From Nemertoderma westbladi (taxonomy: Eukaryota > Xenacoelomorpha > Nemertodermatida > Nemertodermatidae), in NCBI GenBank assembly GCA_032718475.1, contig JAUCBJ010007049.1, positions 1-64,000 of the forward strand: DNA of 64,000 nt. The letters are read 5' to 3'. The translations under genes were made by a program, and so were the position numbers. How positions within the stretch are numbered: position 1 is the stretch's first letter; each line of letters opens with the position of its first letter. Below are positions 1 through 10,775 of this stretch, piece after piece. The notes beneath the pieces are model-generated. The model worked only from the letters and a program-made list of their open reading frames with translations, was not told the origin of the DNA and searched no databases.

Positions 1-1
1 T

Positions 2-3000
2 AGCAATCTCATTCCGAGCACCAACAAAGTTTGTCCCTTGGTCTGAGTACAAGCATTTTACTAGTCCGCGTCTAGCGATAAATCGCCGCAGTGCTAGTAT
101 AAACGCGTTGGTGGAAAGATCCATCACACGTTCAATGTGAACTGCCCTACTGGACATACATGTGAAAATCAGTCCCCAGCGTTTTACTAGTATACGTCCA
201 CGTTTCGTATGTATGGGACCAAAGCAATCAATTCCAGTCTCTGTAAAAGGTGGTCTGAATGCTTGAAGTCGTGCTTGTGGTAGTTCACTCATTTCTTGGG
301 TACCTATTCTAGAATGTACCTTTTTACAAATAATACACGTACGTGTCACTGAACTTAATGCTTTACTGGGTCTAATTAATACAAATCTAGTACGTAAGTA
401 GGAAAGACAGTGGTGTCTTCCAGCGTGTTTCAGATGTAAATGTGCGTCCAGTATCATTGCACGTTGTAGTTCGTGATGTTGCGGTATTATTATTGGGTAC
501 CTAAAGTTTGTGTTAAAGTCAATGTTTTGAAGCCGAGATTTATGACAAATTAAGCCATTATAAATAATCGGACTCCAACTCAGTATTGGTGACGACTTGA
601 TTGGTTGACCTTGATTTATAGATGTGAATTCGCGCGCGAAATATCGCAGTTGGTAATGGCGAATTAATTTAATCTCACACCTGTCAATCTCAGCCAATGT
701 AAGTCGACGTGTAAAGTCACGTTTGCCTTTAACGTATTGTACAAAACGTACAATCCACGCTAGTTTTCGGCAAGCGTTTGACCAAGAATCTGTTAGGTTT
801 ACAATACGGTCGACGTAAGTATTTGTGACGTCATCAGGTAAGTCAATGGAAATTTTGGAAGGTTTTGAATTACTAGAAGGGCCCACGGGTCCGCCGGTAA
901 GTATTCCCTTGTTGACTGTTGATCCGTCCGGGTCTACAAGTAATTTGTCCTTCTTTGTCTTCTTACCTTGATTGTCGGTACTTTGTAAGTCGATCGTTAA
1001 TGGTGGTTTGAACTCTATGGGGTCAGCAGGTTTTGGTAAACTTAATTTTCTGCCGACATTAATCCCAGGTCTCACCACAGGTTGTAAGTTCGGTATGTCT
1101 CTTGAGCGCAAAGTAACACCTGTATTTACATTAGCGTAGGTACTACCCACATCTGCAATACATGAGGTTTCACCATGCTTATGGTTGCCCAAGTGTGTCA
1201 AAATTGGTAGTTTGTCAATACAAGGCCGCTCCAATAGGGAAACTGCGGCTTTATTGTTAGTCGATACATTACTAATGTCTAGTCGACTGTCTAGTAATGT
1301 GTCTGGCGATACGTCTGGTAACGTATCTGGTTGTTTGTCAATAGAAGGCCGCTCCAATAGGGAAACTGCGGCTTTACTGTATGTCAGTGTGTTACTAGCG
1401 TCTGGTGGAACATTTTGTGATATGTCTGGCAAAATGTCTGGTTGGCTGTCTAGTAACATGTCTGGTTGACCGTCTGGTAACGTGTCTGGTTGACCGTCTG
1501 GCGATATGTCTGGTGTAGAAAGGCTCGCAAGTCTTCCTCTCTTGACCTTTGAAGTTATATCCTTCCATTTCGCCTTCGGTTTTTTCTTGAGTTTTGCCGC
1601 CGTTGTCTTTTTCTTTGTCTTCCCCCTTTTTGGTTTCTTGATTTCGGCGTCCTTAGGAATGGTGTTGGACTTGTTGTCGTATAACGGAGGCCAATCTTGT
1701 GTCGATTTCTGCAAGAACTGGGGTCCGTGTTGCCAAAACTCTTTGTTCTCCGGTTTACAGAATTCCTCAGGCATCATTCCTCGCGACGCAATATCAGCTG
1801 GGTTTTGTGGTCCGGGACAATGTCGCCAATCCTCTTTTATTGAACGGTCTAGAATTTCCGCGCGACGGTTAGCTACGAATGTCTTGAATTCGAGTGTGTC
1901 GTTGTTTATGTAAAATAAAACCAACGTCGCGTCAGTCCAATAAAATATCTGTAAACTCGACTGTAGTTCTGTCTGTATGAGGTTCACGATGGTGGTTGAC
2001 AGGGTCGCGGCTTGTAGCTCGGCTCGTGGTGTCGTCATATACTTAGTAGGCATGGTCTTAGCCTTAGAAGTAATGAGCGAAACATCGAACTCGTCCGATT
2101 CTACTTGTCTGCGCAAATACGCTGCCACACCAAAACCGTTGTCACTGGCGTCAGAAAAACAGTGTAGTTCTAAGTTGTCAGGAAATGTACTTTGTAATGG
2201 AAAGTAAACCCTGGGTATGAAATAATCCTCTAGCGAAGATAATTCCGCCTCCCAGGTCTTCCATAAGTCCACTTGGTCTGATGAGATCGGCTCGTCCCAC
2301 GTTAGTCCATCCTTCCATATACTGCGCATATAAATGCGGGCTTGCAGTATCACTGGACTGATGAATCCTAACGGATCGAACAATCGGCTCAACTTTGACA
2401 AGCATGATCTCTTTGTCAGTGTGTTCCCTTGACTGTCCAGTCTCACCTTCACTCGAAAGTTGTCTGTGTTTGGGTCCCAAAAGAGCCCCAACACCTTAGT
2501 CGTCGGTAGTGGTTCGAACTCTAGGTCTATGTCACCACCTCCACGCTCAGTAGTTCCGAATGAGTCAACTAATTCGGCACTGTTTGAGGCGAATTTGGTG
2601 AGGTTAAAACCTCCGCCCGCCAAGCAGTCCCGTAATTGATGTGCTACTGTTGTAGCACGTTCTACTGTGTCGCAACTCTGTAAACCGTCGTCGACGTAAA
2701 AGTCACGTTCTACAATTCTAATTATCTCTGGGTCATATAGATGTTTCTGATCTCTAGCGGCTTGCTTCAAGGCGTACATCGTACAATTTGGGCTGTCTCT
2801 GGCACCGAAAACGCGAACTTGCATTTGGTAAGTCGCTGGTGGTAGACTCAAGTCTCCTTCCGGATACCAGAGGAACCGCAAACTGTCTCTGTCTCGCTCT
2901 AACGCTTTTACTTGGTGAAACATCGCTTCAACGTCGCAAGTAAAGGCTACTTGGCGCTGACGGAAGCGCATAATCACCCCCATAAGATAATTATTCATGT

Positions 3001-6000
3001 TCGGTCCATCCATCAACTCACTATTGAGGGACATTCCCTCAAACAGAGCCGCACAGTCATTGACTACGCGTACTTTATCTGGTTTGTCGGGATGTCTCAC
3101 ATAGTGATGTGGCAGGTAGTATGTCTGGTCGGTCACTCGCTCCGGGTTAGTCATTCGGATAGCGTATCCTTCAGTCAAATACGTCTCCATCTGAGTGTTG
3201 TACTGCAGATGGGCTTTCTCGTCCTTTAATAGACGTTGTCGTATTGAGTGTAGACGTCTCAAAGCCAGTGGGTAGTTATTTATAAGTTTAGGACTTTGGC
3301 TACGCCATAACATACCCACCTCGTAATGTCCGTCCTCCGTCTGTCGGATAGTCTCTTCCATGATCTTCAGAGATTGTTTCTCCTGTTCCGACATACAAGG
3401 TTCGTAGCTACCAGGTTCAGCTGTATCTTGTTCTAACCACCTGATAGTCTTCTCCGTTAATTCTTTGTCCAAGTCCGCTTGTTCCAACTGATGAATTTTC
3501 AACGCGTCATCGTCGATATCGACGGGCACTGTTGAGGTTATTGGGGTAGGTAGACTCGCAAGCCTATCATCTGTCGTCGATGGAATCTCTAGCTGACTCG
3601 TCTTCCCCCCAAGTCCTAGACTCACCTTGTGGGTTAGCTGCTCCTTGTGACTTATCATACTAGTTACCCGTCTGTCATGTTTTGTCGACTGTAGCGTAGT
3701 ATGGTTCACGTCGTGTGAAAAGGAATGAATTGAATTTGTAGTTAATAAACTACATGTACTCTGTACATCGTCTTCCTCGTCACTTACGTCTAGTGTGCGC
3801 ACAGGCGCTCGAGTATACCACCCTATCGGCGTTCTGCAGGCGTATGCGTTTCCTGCTACAACTGCCGATGGTCTGGTTTCCCACACCTGATGTAGGTTGA
3901 ATTGGTCCGTCCCGATCAGCATTGCTACCGATCTATAATTGACAGGACATTCGGGTACACCAAGGTGTCTGAAATACTTACGGTCCTCCAGAGATTGTTC
4001 CGGCACTGGACCTAGTAGGTTACTAAAGTCCTTCGTGGCCGCAAAGGTTAGATCTCTAAAGGGTAACAAAGACCTCTCCCTCTCGCTGTGTTGCGATTTT
4101 GGAAGAAGAGAGTCTAAGTCCAACTTAACTCGTGTCACTGGTATTGCACGCTGTCCGTGCATACTACTTACTGTATAACTGACACGCTTACCTTGTTTAA
4201 GATCCGTCACGACGTCAGCTATCTTTTCGTCCACGTAGCTATGAGATGAGGCTGAGTCTAGAATCGCGTAGATTCTTTTGCTCCCCTTTGTGCCAGTAAC
4301 TTTAATCGGGATTACACTGAATCCCTTCAGTTGATCAGTAGTCAGGAGCGCGATCGACGGTTGTTCGTCTCCATTGGGATATTCGTCGTCGTCTTCTGAT
4401 TCTTCGTCCGACGATCCGGATTGTTCTGAGAAGCAATCCTCAATATGTGTCACGAAGGTCGGAGTCGTTTTCGATTCTCGTTTTCGGTAGGCCGCATCAC
4501 ATCTCGCTGCCGCTTCCGGATGTTCCCTGGCGAAGCGTTTCGTCGGCGTGTGGCTGTCTGTGTGGAGCAGACCGTCGTGGTTGCGTCCACAGGATGGACA
4601 AGTGTCGGTATTTGGGCAATCTTTACGGACGTGTCCGTGTCGCGTACACCGCCAACAAGAGTCCAGTGGCCGTATCTGCAGCCGTCGTTCTTCCGAGTTC
4701 AACTCGCGAAATTGTCGACAACCTCGTAACTTGTGACCAATATACCGCTTACCTAGATGCTCGCAGTATTGGCAGCCGTTGAAGTCGGTGCTGAGTTGCT
4801 GTCTCGTCTGTTTCGTCCCAATGGGCGCAGATACTCTATTACCGTCTGAGAATTGTCGTGATTCCGTCGGTGTGGCGTAAGTGGCCGTCTTAGTGGATGT
4901 TGTCTGGGGTTTTTGTCGGTTTGAAGAGGGCAATGTGATTCCTTCTGCTACGATGTGCTGGTCGGTGTAGTTAGATCGAGTTTCTACTACCGCCTCCCTG
5001 GATATTAAAAGGTACACATCTTCTAATTTTAGGAATCCTCCTCGCTCCTCTCGCTGGTATTCGACCTTCCTCCACTCCCGACGAAGTCGATGGTGGAGTC
5101 GTCCTATTATCTTTAATAGAACTGTAGGGGTATTCCCGTAATCAAGTTGTCCAATTGATCTTAAGGTAGTGATAGCGTTCTTGATCTCGTCAGCTAGTTT
5201 TAGTAAGTCGACGGGTTTAGTGATAGCCCCTCCCTTACAGAGTTCCTCTATTACTGACCTGGCCATACTCACTGTACCTCCGTATATCGAAGTCAAACGA
5301 TCGTACTCTAGTTCGAAAGCGTCCGGTACACCAACGAAGGTCTCCGCCAAACGTTTAGGTTCTCCTGACAACGTTTGGAGCAGGTAATTGAACTTCTCCC
5401 GTGATGTAAAGGCGCACACGGCGATCTGGGATTCGATATAGTCTACGAAGGTATGCCAGTGTTTTGAGCTACCGGAAAACTTCGGTGGTTGTTGCACCGG
5501 CAATCCTTGTCTGGCTGCGAATTTCGCTATCTCCTCGGCAACGTTCAGAGTTTCGCGTCCTTGGTTGGTAACCTGGTTGATGTTCTCCCTTCTGGGCGCT
5601 TTTCCCTGATACGATGTGGGGTTGGAAGGTACCGGTCTTTGTGGTTCCTTCGGGTGTCTATTGTGTTCGAATTCGGAATTTCTCGAACTGTCGGTGTAAC
5701 CTTCCTCCAGACGTTCCTCAATCCGGGCCAACTTGTTGACAATGTCGGCGAACTGTTGTGCACCGATCGCGCCCGCTGGTGGTAACGCCTTCTGTGTCGG
5801 TGTATTCTGTGGAGGATTGTCTACAAAGGAGTTGTCTGAACGCTCGCGTTTATATTCATCGGCCGCCCCTGTTCTAAATACCTCGCGTTTCGGATAATCC
5901 GATTCGCTCGAAGTACTACTATCATCTGGATATGGTGGTCGACGTGCTCGCGTCCGTTGTGTCGTTCGAACTCTAACGTTTCGTTTTGGAACATCGTCTA

Positions 6001-8029
6001 CTGGTTTCCGTTGTTCGGTAGGCTCACAAGTCTTCCTCGAAGTCGTAGATTGCGATGTAAATTGGTTGAATGGTCGCGTATCCACTGTTCTCCGTTGTTC
6101 GGTAGGCTCACAAGTCTTCCTCGAAGTCGTAGATTGCGATGTAAATTGATTGAATGGTCGCGTATCCACTGTTCTCCGTTGTTCGGTAGGCTCACAAGTC
6201 TTCCTCGAAGTCGTAGATTGCGATGTAAATTGAACCGGTGGTCGAGTAACAACGTTTGAATCCAAAGGCCTTGTTGGCCTAAACGTCATTGGGTAAGCGT
6301 AGTGTGTAACAGGTTTTGGCGTCAGAGGTGGACTCACCTGTTTAGTCGTCAGTAATACAGGTTCGACTAATAAACTACTGCGATCTGTAATCGGTGGGTT
6401 ACTTACCTTGACTTTCGGAATAGGCGACGACGTTGCTCTTGGCGGTGTAAACTCGTCCGGAATAACAAACCTGTGTTCCGTCGCACCATGGATAGGAGAA
6501 ATGTTACTACTACCCGCAATCGAAACAGGTTCCTTAGTCGTAACCGGTGCAAACATATGAGTTACCTGTGGGAATCGTTGACACAAGTCCTTTACTAATT
6601 GTCGTTCCCGTCCGGGTGCTCCTACGCTTCCTTCCTTCTTCCGTTCCTGAATTTGGCGATGTCTTACCTCTATTTGGTCCAAGTCATGTCCGTCTCGAGA
6701 TCTCATCGATCGATCGCGGGCTTGTAGATCTAGGTCTTCCTTGGCGTTGGCTAATTCTCTCGCCTTCTTCTCGAGTTCGAAACGAAGTTTAACTTCTTTC
6801 TCGCGTTGTTCCGTTTGTTGTTGTTGCGCCTCGAGTTCCGCTTGTCGTATAGCTGACTGGGCCTTTATTTGCCGTGTCTTCATCTCTGCTCTGGCTTCTA
6901 AAACTAACCGGTTTCTCTCTAACTCCGCCGCTGCCGCTGCCGCTGCCGCTTGTCGCTCTGACTCAGCCGCTGCCGCTGCTGCTGCCGCTTGTCGCTCTGA
7001 CTCAGCCGCTGCCGCTGCTGCTGTTTGTTGCGCAATGTCCAACTCTAACCTTTCCATCTCGGCTGCTTCCAACTCGGCTTGTTCTTGCAGATGGGAGATT
7101 CTTGCTATATTTGCAACGCGTAGCTTCTCTTCTTCTACTGCTGCTTGTAGCATTAGAAGTTGAGTTTGTTCCTCCATCTCCTGTTGTTGTCTGCAGAGCT
7201 GTTGTTGTCGAGCAATTTCTGACGTAGCCATACTTCCCTCGCCGATTTCGCTACGAATACTCACCAGAGATTGATCCAGTATTCCCGGTGCCGATTCGAT
7301 TCGTACGGGTGAAGTTTCCCTCGTATATTCCGGCACGGTTTCCAAATCGCCGACGTCTTCGCCGCACATACGTAAGTGGTCCGTCAGATGTTTCAATTGT
7401 CCATCCAGTCGGTACAGTTCCTGTTCTTCCTCGGGCTGTAATAATTCGTCCGAAACTGACTCACCTAACAACTGGTCCGCTTGTTCCTGTTGTATCTGTC
7501 TAATCGTCGACTTAAACTGAATCAGTTTCTCTCTAGTGATCATTAGTTTCTCGAGGATTCTAAGTTGAGTATCCATGTCCTGTCTCTGTCTAGCTAGATC
7601 TTGTAGGCCAACTAGATTATCTACGGACTTATATACTTTACTCTGTACTCTAACCTGGAGGGTGTAGAACTCGAATCGAGACATCGGAGCGGTCAACCCG
7701 TCTAATATGCGTTGGCCTTCTCCAATACTCCTGGTTATATGCGCCATGTAACCTCCGACGCTTCTAACCACACTTTCTGTGCTTCCTGCTGAACTTACCA
7801 ATTCCGTTTCCCTATATCTAGGTTGCGGAACAGTTAGAAAGTCCTCGGTCCTGCCGTCGCCTCGTACTACGGCATCCGGTACTCCCGTTGGATGTACTGG
7901 TGACGCACACGGTGTAGGTTCGGTAGGCTCGCGAGTCTTCCCCTGTGGTTCTTCCGCTGCTGACTTATCCGCGTCACACGAGTCATAGTCGGTTTGTGTA
8001 TTCTTCGTATAGTCTTGTTTGTCACTCAT
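2..8029 (-). CDS. gag-pol: Element A gag-pol polyprotein (single open frame, C-terminus off window)
   Basis: This is the longest open frame in the window, at least 2676 codons. It starts at the ATG 8029..8027, which matches the gag start of B, and I see no stop before the left edge. Order by collinearity with B: acidic N-terminus, long Gln/Ala-rich coiled coil (about 7250 to 6700), three 84-bp tandem repeats (about 6235 to 5994), DUF1759-like capsid region, CCHC knuckles (about 4780 to 4560), aspartic protease, reverse transcriptase with a YVDD box (near 2700), RNase H, repetitive linker, then the integrase zinc-binding and core domains. Where B has a TAA-ATG pair, A has CAG-TTG (CAG at 3490..3488), so gag and pol are fused. 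I translated the first ~116 codons and checked frame length across the gag-pol junction (4542 nt, divisible by 3). The product would be a virus-like-particle and replication polyprotein. Confidence 0.85.
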   Translation of the reverse strand, partial: MSDKQDYTKNTQTDYDSCDADKSAAEEPQGKTREPTEPTPCASPVHPTGVPDAVVRGDGRTEDFLTVPQPRYRETELVSSAGSTESVVRSVGGYMAHITRSIGEGQRILDGLTAPMSRFEFYTLQVRVQSKVYKSVDNLVGLQDLARQRQDMDTQLRILEKLMITREKLIQFKSTIRQIQQEQADQLLGESVSDELLQPEEEQELYRLDGQLKHLTDHLRMCGEDVGDLETVPEYTRETSPVRIESAPGILDQSLVSIRSEIGEGSMATSEIARQQQLCRQQQEMEEQTQLLMLQAAVEEEKLRVANIARISHLQEQAELEAAEMERLELDIAQQTAAAAAAESERQAAAAAAAAESERQAAAAAAAAELERNRLVLEARAEMKTRQIKAQSAIRQAELEAQQQQTEQREKEVKLRFELEKKARELANAKEDLDLQARDRSMRSRDGHDLDQIEVRHRQIQERKKEGSVGAPGRERQLVKDLCQRFPQVTHMFAPVTTKEPVSIAGSSNISPIHGATEHRFVIPDEFTPPRATSSPIPKVKVSNPPITDRSSLLVEPVLLTTKQVSPPLTPKPVTHYAYPMTFRPTRPLDSNVVTRPPVQFTSQSTTSRKTCEPTEQRRTVDTRPFNQFTSQSTTSRKTCEPTEQRRTVDTRPFNQFTSQSTTSRKTCEPTEQRKPVDDVPKRNVRVRTTQRTRARRPPYPDDSSTSSESDYPKREVFRTGAADEYKRERSDNSFVDNPPQNTPTQKALPPAGAIGAQQFADIVNKLARIEERLEEGYTDSSRNSEFEHNRHPKEPQRPVPSNPTSYQGKAPRRENINQVTNQGRETLNVAEEIAKFAARQGLPVQQPPKFSGSSKHWHTFVDYIESQIAVCAFTSREKFNYLLQTLSGEPKRLAETFVGVPDAFELEYDRLTSIYGGTVSMARSVIEELCKGGAITKPVDLLKLADEIKNAITTLRSIGQLDYGNTPTVLLKIIGRLHHRLRREWRKVEYQREERGGFLKLEDVYLLISREAVVETRSNYTDQHIVAEGITLPSSNRQKPQTTSTKTATYATPTESRQFSDGNRVSAPIGTKQTRQQLSTDFNGCQYCEHLGKRYIGHKLRGCRQFRELNSEERRLQIRPLDSCWRCTRHGHVRKDCPNTDTCPSCGRNHDGLLHTDSHTPTKRFAREHPEAAARCDAAYRKRESKTTPTFVTHIEDCFSEQSGSSDEESEDDDEYPNGDEQPSIALLTTDQLKGFSVIPIKVTGTKGSKRIYAILDSASSHSYVDEKIADVVTDLKQGKRVSYTVSSMHGQRAIPVTRVKLDLDSLLPKSQHSERERSLLPFRDLTFAATKDFSNLLGPVPEQSLEDRKYFRHLGVPECPVNYRSVAMLIGTDQFNLHQVWETRPSAVVAGNAYACRTPIGWYTRAPVRTLDVSDEEDDVQSTCSLLTTNSIHSFSHDVNHTTLQSTKHDRRVTSMISHKEQLTHKVSLGLGGKTSQLEIPSTTDDRLASLPTPITSTVPVDIDDDALKIHQLEQADLDKELTEKTIRWLEQDTAEPGSYEPCMSEQEKQSLKIMEETIRQTEDGHYEVGMLWRSQSPKLINNYPLALRRLHSIRQRLLKDEKAHLQYNTQMETYLTEGYAIRMTNPERVTDQTYYLPHHYVRHPDKPDKVRVVNDCAALFEGMSLNSELMDGPNMNNYLMGVIMRFRQRQVAFTCDVEAMFHQVKALERDRDSLRFLWYPEGDLSLPPATYQMQVRVFGARDSPNCTMYALKQAARDQKHLYDPEIIRIVERDFYVDDGLQSCDTVERATTVAHQLRDCLAGGGFNLTKFASNSAELVDSFGTTERGGGDIDLEFEPLPTTKVLGLFWDPNTDNFRVKVRLDSQGNTLTKRSCLSKLSRLFDPLGFISPVILQARIYMRSIWKDGLTWDEPISSDQVDLWKTWEAELSSLEDYFIPRVYFPLQSTFPDNLELHCFSDASDNGFGVAAYLRRQVESDEFDVSLITSKAKTMPTKYMTTPRAELQAATLSTTIVNLIQTELQSSLQIFYWTDATLVLFYINNDTLEFKTFVANRRAEILDRSIKEDWRHCPGPQNPADIASRGMMPEEFCKPENKEFWQHGPQFLQKSTQDWPPLYDNKSNTIPKDAEIKKPKRGKTKKKTTAAKLKKKPKAKWKDITSKVKRGRLASLSTPDISPDGQPDTLPDGQPDMLLDSQPDILPDISQNVPPDASNTLTYSKAAVSLLERPSIDKQPDTLPDVSPDTLLDSRLDISNVSTNNKAAVSLLERPCIDKLPILTHLGNHKHGETSCIADVGSTYANVNTGVTLRSRDIPNLQPVVRPGINVGRKLSLPKPADPIEFKPPLTIDLQSTDNQGKKTKKDKLLVDPDGSTVNKGILTGGPVGPSSNSKPSKISIDLPDDVTNTYVDRIVNLTDSWSNACRKLAWIVRFVQYVKGKRDFTRRLTLAEIDRCEIKLIRHYQLRYFAREFTSINQGQPIKSSPILSWSPIIYNGLICHKSRLQNIDFNTNFRYPIIIPQHHELQRAMILDAHLHLKHAGRHHCLSYLRTRFVLIRPSKALSSVTRTCIICKKVHSRIGTQEMSELPQARLQAFRPPFTETGIDCFGPIHTKRGRILVKRWGLIFTCMSSRAVHIERVMDLSTNAFILALRRFIARRGLVKCLYSDQGTNFVGARNEIA
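5994..6235 (-). repeat. Gag-internal tandem repeat, three ~84-bp units (Element A)
   Basis: Three in-frame copies of a 28-codon unit lie between the coiled coil and the capsid region of gag. Each contains the ~20-bp GGAAGACT-type motif. Element B carries four 81-bp units at the matching place, so both unit length and copy number vary between copies of the family. Confidence 0.9.
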
Positions 8030-8112
8030 TTCGGTAGTTGTAAGTCAAGTAAAGTGAGTGTCAAAGTATCAAGTTTACCGTATTTGTATAAAACGGTACT
8101 AATTACAGTCAT

Positions 8113-8235
8113 ATAAAATTAGCCTACCGGCCGATTTTATAGCAGATGGATAAAATTAGCCTAAACGGCCAATTTTACAGCAAATAAATGTCACGGAATA
8201 AGTATATAATAAAATTAGCCTAACGGCCAATTTTA
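8113..8235 (-). promoter_or_regulatory. Three tandem hairpins in the gag leader (Element A)
   Basis: Three near-palindromes of 26 to 27 bp lie at 8113..8139, 8151..8177 and 8210..8235. Each has arms of the form TAAAATTRGCC / GGCYAATTTTA, paired with one G-U wobble in RNA. They lie 80 to 190 bases upstream of the gag ATG. The same set is conserved in Element B. A packaging, dimerisation or translation role is inference. Confidence 0.7.
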
Positions 8236-10357
8236 TAACAAATAAATCGGATAACGATATGCGTTATCAAAAAGGTAAATTAAATACAATAATACGGACT
8301 AATTCAGCAATGAACAAAGAAATCATACGGAATGCATAAATACTTGAGACAGTGGAACCCACAATAATTTTAACTAATACGGTAATGCCTAACTTATTTA
8401 TGCAACTTTTCGAACTCACCCACTCCAATAATTCTCCAGAAAACAGATTCCCAAATACAAACCGGACGTGAACCTTTCCGTTTTTAACGTTGCGGACGAA
8501 ACGCGATTTTCCCAACCAAAGTTGTTGAGTTATCTATCTCCCAAACTTGCTAAACACGGTCTTGCTCCCGTTACAGTCTAGAAATGAGTTCTGAATCCTG
8601 AAAAAACAAAAGAGTTAGGTTTTACTTTTACGAAAATTTTTGTACCGGTACAATATGGTATTTAAACCCTTTTAAACACCGGTATTCAATTCCAAAAATA
8701 TTTTACACGCGGTTCAAATCAAATTTTATTTCAAAAAATTAGCACTTAGCTAATCAAATATAAATTTTTACCTCAAAATACAAAATTTTCAAATAACTTT
8801 AGTCCTACCGAACCGTAGTTCAGTAAAACACATTCCTACTATTGGAAGAGATACGTCTATTCCTACTAATGGAAGAGACGGTAACAATACCTGCAATATC
8901 CTACTGTAAAGTTTGTAAATCAAATCATAAATCCGACCTTCTCACCAAAACAGTAAACTCTAAGTAAGCGAATATATTGCAGTATCGATCTCTTATAACC
9001 GGTGAGGCAGAAAACAGTCTACGAGCAGACAAACTTCGATAAAACAAAATCCCGCGCAGCGAATCCTAAAATCAGGCTGACTCACTGACGGACTAAGGGG
9101 CTCGTATACTTTGCCGCGGTGTGATTTATATGGTTGGGCAAAGGGACGCTAGCTAGGTACAGAGGCAGATATTTGGAGATGTCTAACTAGCGGGCAAAGC
9201 ACAGTACGGACAAAGTTAATTTTATATATTTCGAGGTGTAAATAATTTCTAACGCGCGTGTGTTAATTCTGAACGGTCAAAGCAGTTTTGCTCCTTCACA
9301 TATATAATTACTGGGTACGGTGTGCATTTTACGAATATTCTAATTTTATAACTTGTAGGTCCAATACTCACGAATGATAAGGTTCCTTCCCCTCTTGCGT
9401 ATTTCCAGGACTCAAATTCAGGCATAAGGTTAATACTACGCCCAGAATTCGGCAATTTTAGGTACCAGGTCCCTGATACTAAGAAGAGATGTGTTAGTTT
9501 ACTACTGTAGGCGTACGGGTACTAATAGCTATCCTGGCTCCTATCTAGAATTTTAGTCACCCAGGTAGTCCGGGTAACTTCCTATTAGGGCGTTGGCGGA
9601 GACACGGTAGATGTTAGTATATCCCTGATAGCCTCAATTTATTTGCGCCTAGCGTAAACTGCCCTACCGCCTGAACGGTACAATCCCAATTCAGGTGAAA
9701 ACACAGCAACCCCTTAGCCTACAAGTTCTGATGTAATGGACACTGTCGTACTGCAAATAGTCGCACACACACCTGTACTTAGCAAGAGTTAAGCGTACAG
9801 TTTGCTGCACCCTAACCAATGTGTATGCCTTGTACCGGTGTGCCTACGTCCTATCTGCGTACTAGTATCTGCTCTCTCTCCCTCCCGTAGGAATGTGAAG
9901 GTCTACTGTGGGTTTTTCCTGAATCAAGACAGTACAGTCCCTATGATGTAATTTTAGGCTTACAGCGTGTCACTACGTCTACCTTTTGATCTTTTGGTCT
10001 TACACTTAGGTAGCAAGGATCGAACGCTGTCTAACCTTTCAGGCGATGGGCGAATAACTCTAGATGGTATTGCGGGTTGTCTCTCGTCTACATTCCCGTG
10101 ATGTTCCCGTTCATTGCTGCGGCCCGATCTCTAGCCGGCCATCCTGTCCCTGAGTTTGTTCACCGTAGTGAATCCATGGTAAAACAGGTAGAAAGCTGAG
10201 AGAATATTCTGACTTTATTACAGAAGATACAATTATAATACAATGTAATCTGAGAATAAACTAAGCACGACAGAATAATAATATGAATATAATCTGTGAA
10301 GTAGAGTGAAATATAAAGTATACTAAAGTAGTAGTGAACTAATGAACGAAATCGCAC

Positions 10358-10367
10358 CTTTTTATAC
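10358..10367 (-). promoter_or_regulatory. Probable TATA box of the Element A LTR
   Basis: TATAAAAAGG on the minus strand, just downstream of an inverted repeat with 10-bp arms. The equivalent TATATAAAGG is found in both B LTRs, which makes it the likely Pol II core promoter. Inferred from sequence only. Confidence 0.5.
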
Positions 10368-10562
10368 CAAATTTGTGCCGCAATCAATCGAGAAAATTCT
10401 CGATTGTTCTATAGATTCTAACAAGGTTTTAAAGATAGCTATTGGTCCAGCTAATATATAACTTGCACGACATTGGTTACAATCAAATAACTACAGCCTT
10501 ATTGGTACAGACAAATGCAATTAATTTGTAGCGGTTAATTTAAATGAGTTGAAATTCTGCAC

Positions 10563-10652
10563 AAAAAATAATTCGTACTTACTAGGATTCGAACTCGATA
10601 CCTACTACACATATAATTTCCAACGCTCTACCAACTGAGCTACTGAACCACT
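10563..10652 (-). promoter_or_regulatory. tRNA-like Pol III unit inside the LTR (Element A)
   Basis: On the minus strand there is an A box (TAGCTCAGTTGG, 10642..10631), a B box (GTTCGAATCC, 10594..10585) and a run of six T (10568..10563). The acceptor and T stems pair poorly, so it is a tRNA-derived sequence rather than a good tRNA gene. Both LTRs of B have the same unit. Confidence 0.75.
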
Positions 10653-10775
10653 TGACCGATGGGTGCACAATAGATAGAACCAATACTAATGAGAACTCAA
10701 AGCAATCTTTACAAAGTTAATTCGAATAAAATAAAATTTTGAAAATCCACGGCATTTAGGGAATATAATTCTATA

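Larger units (their letters stand above)
1..10775 (-). mobile_element. Element A: BEL/Pao LTR retrotransposon, 3' end beyond left edge
   Basis: Reverse-strand copy of the same family as Element B. From right to left it holds the 5' LTR (10775 to 8840), a leader with three hairpins, and gag-pol from 8029 to the window edge. Collinear similarity to B runs through the LTR, gag repeats, protease, reverse transcriptase, RNase H and the first half of integrase. The integrase end, ORF3 and the 3' LTR lie outside the window. The base after the LTR starts GATAT, the expected right-hand target duplication, which cannot be confirmed here. Confidence 0.95.
8840..10775 (-). repeat. Element A 5' LTR
   Basis: About 1.94 kb, collinear with both LTRs of B. 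Read in element direction it starts TATAGAATTATATTC and ends CTTCCAATA, so the ends are TAT...ATA rather than the usual TG...CA. Its downstream edge is blurred by a ~29-bp duplicated block around 8840..8880. It contains the tRNA-like unit, an inverted repeat (10-bp arms, 10389..10410) and a TATA box (10358..10367). Confidence 0.85.
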
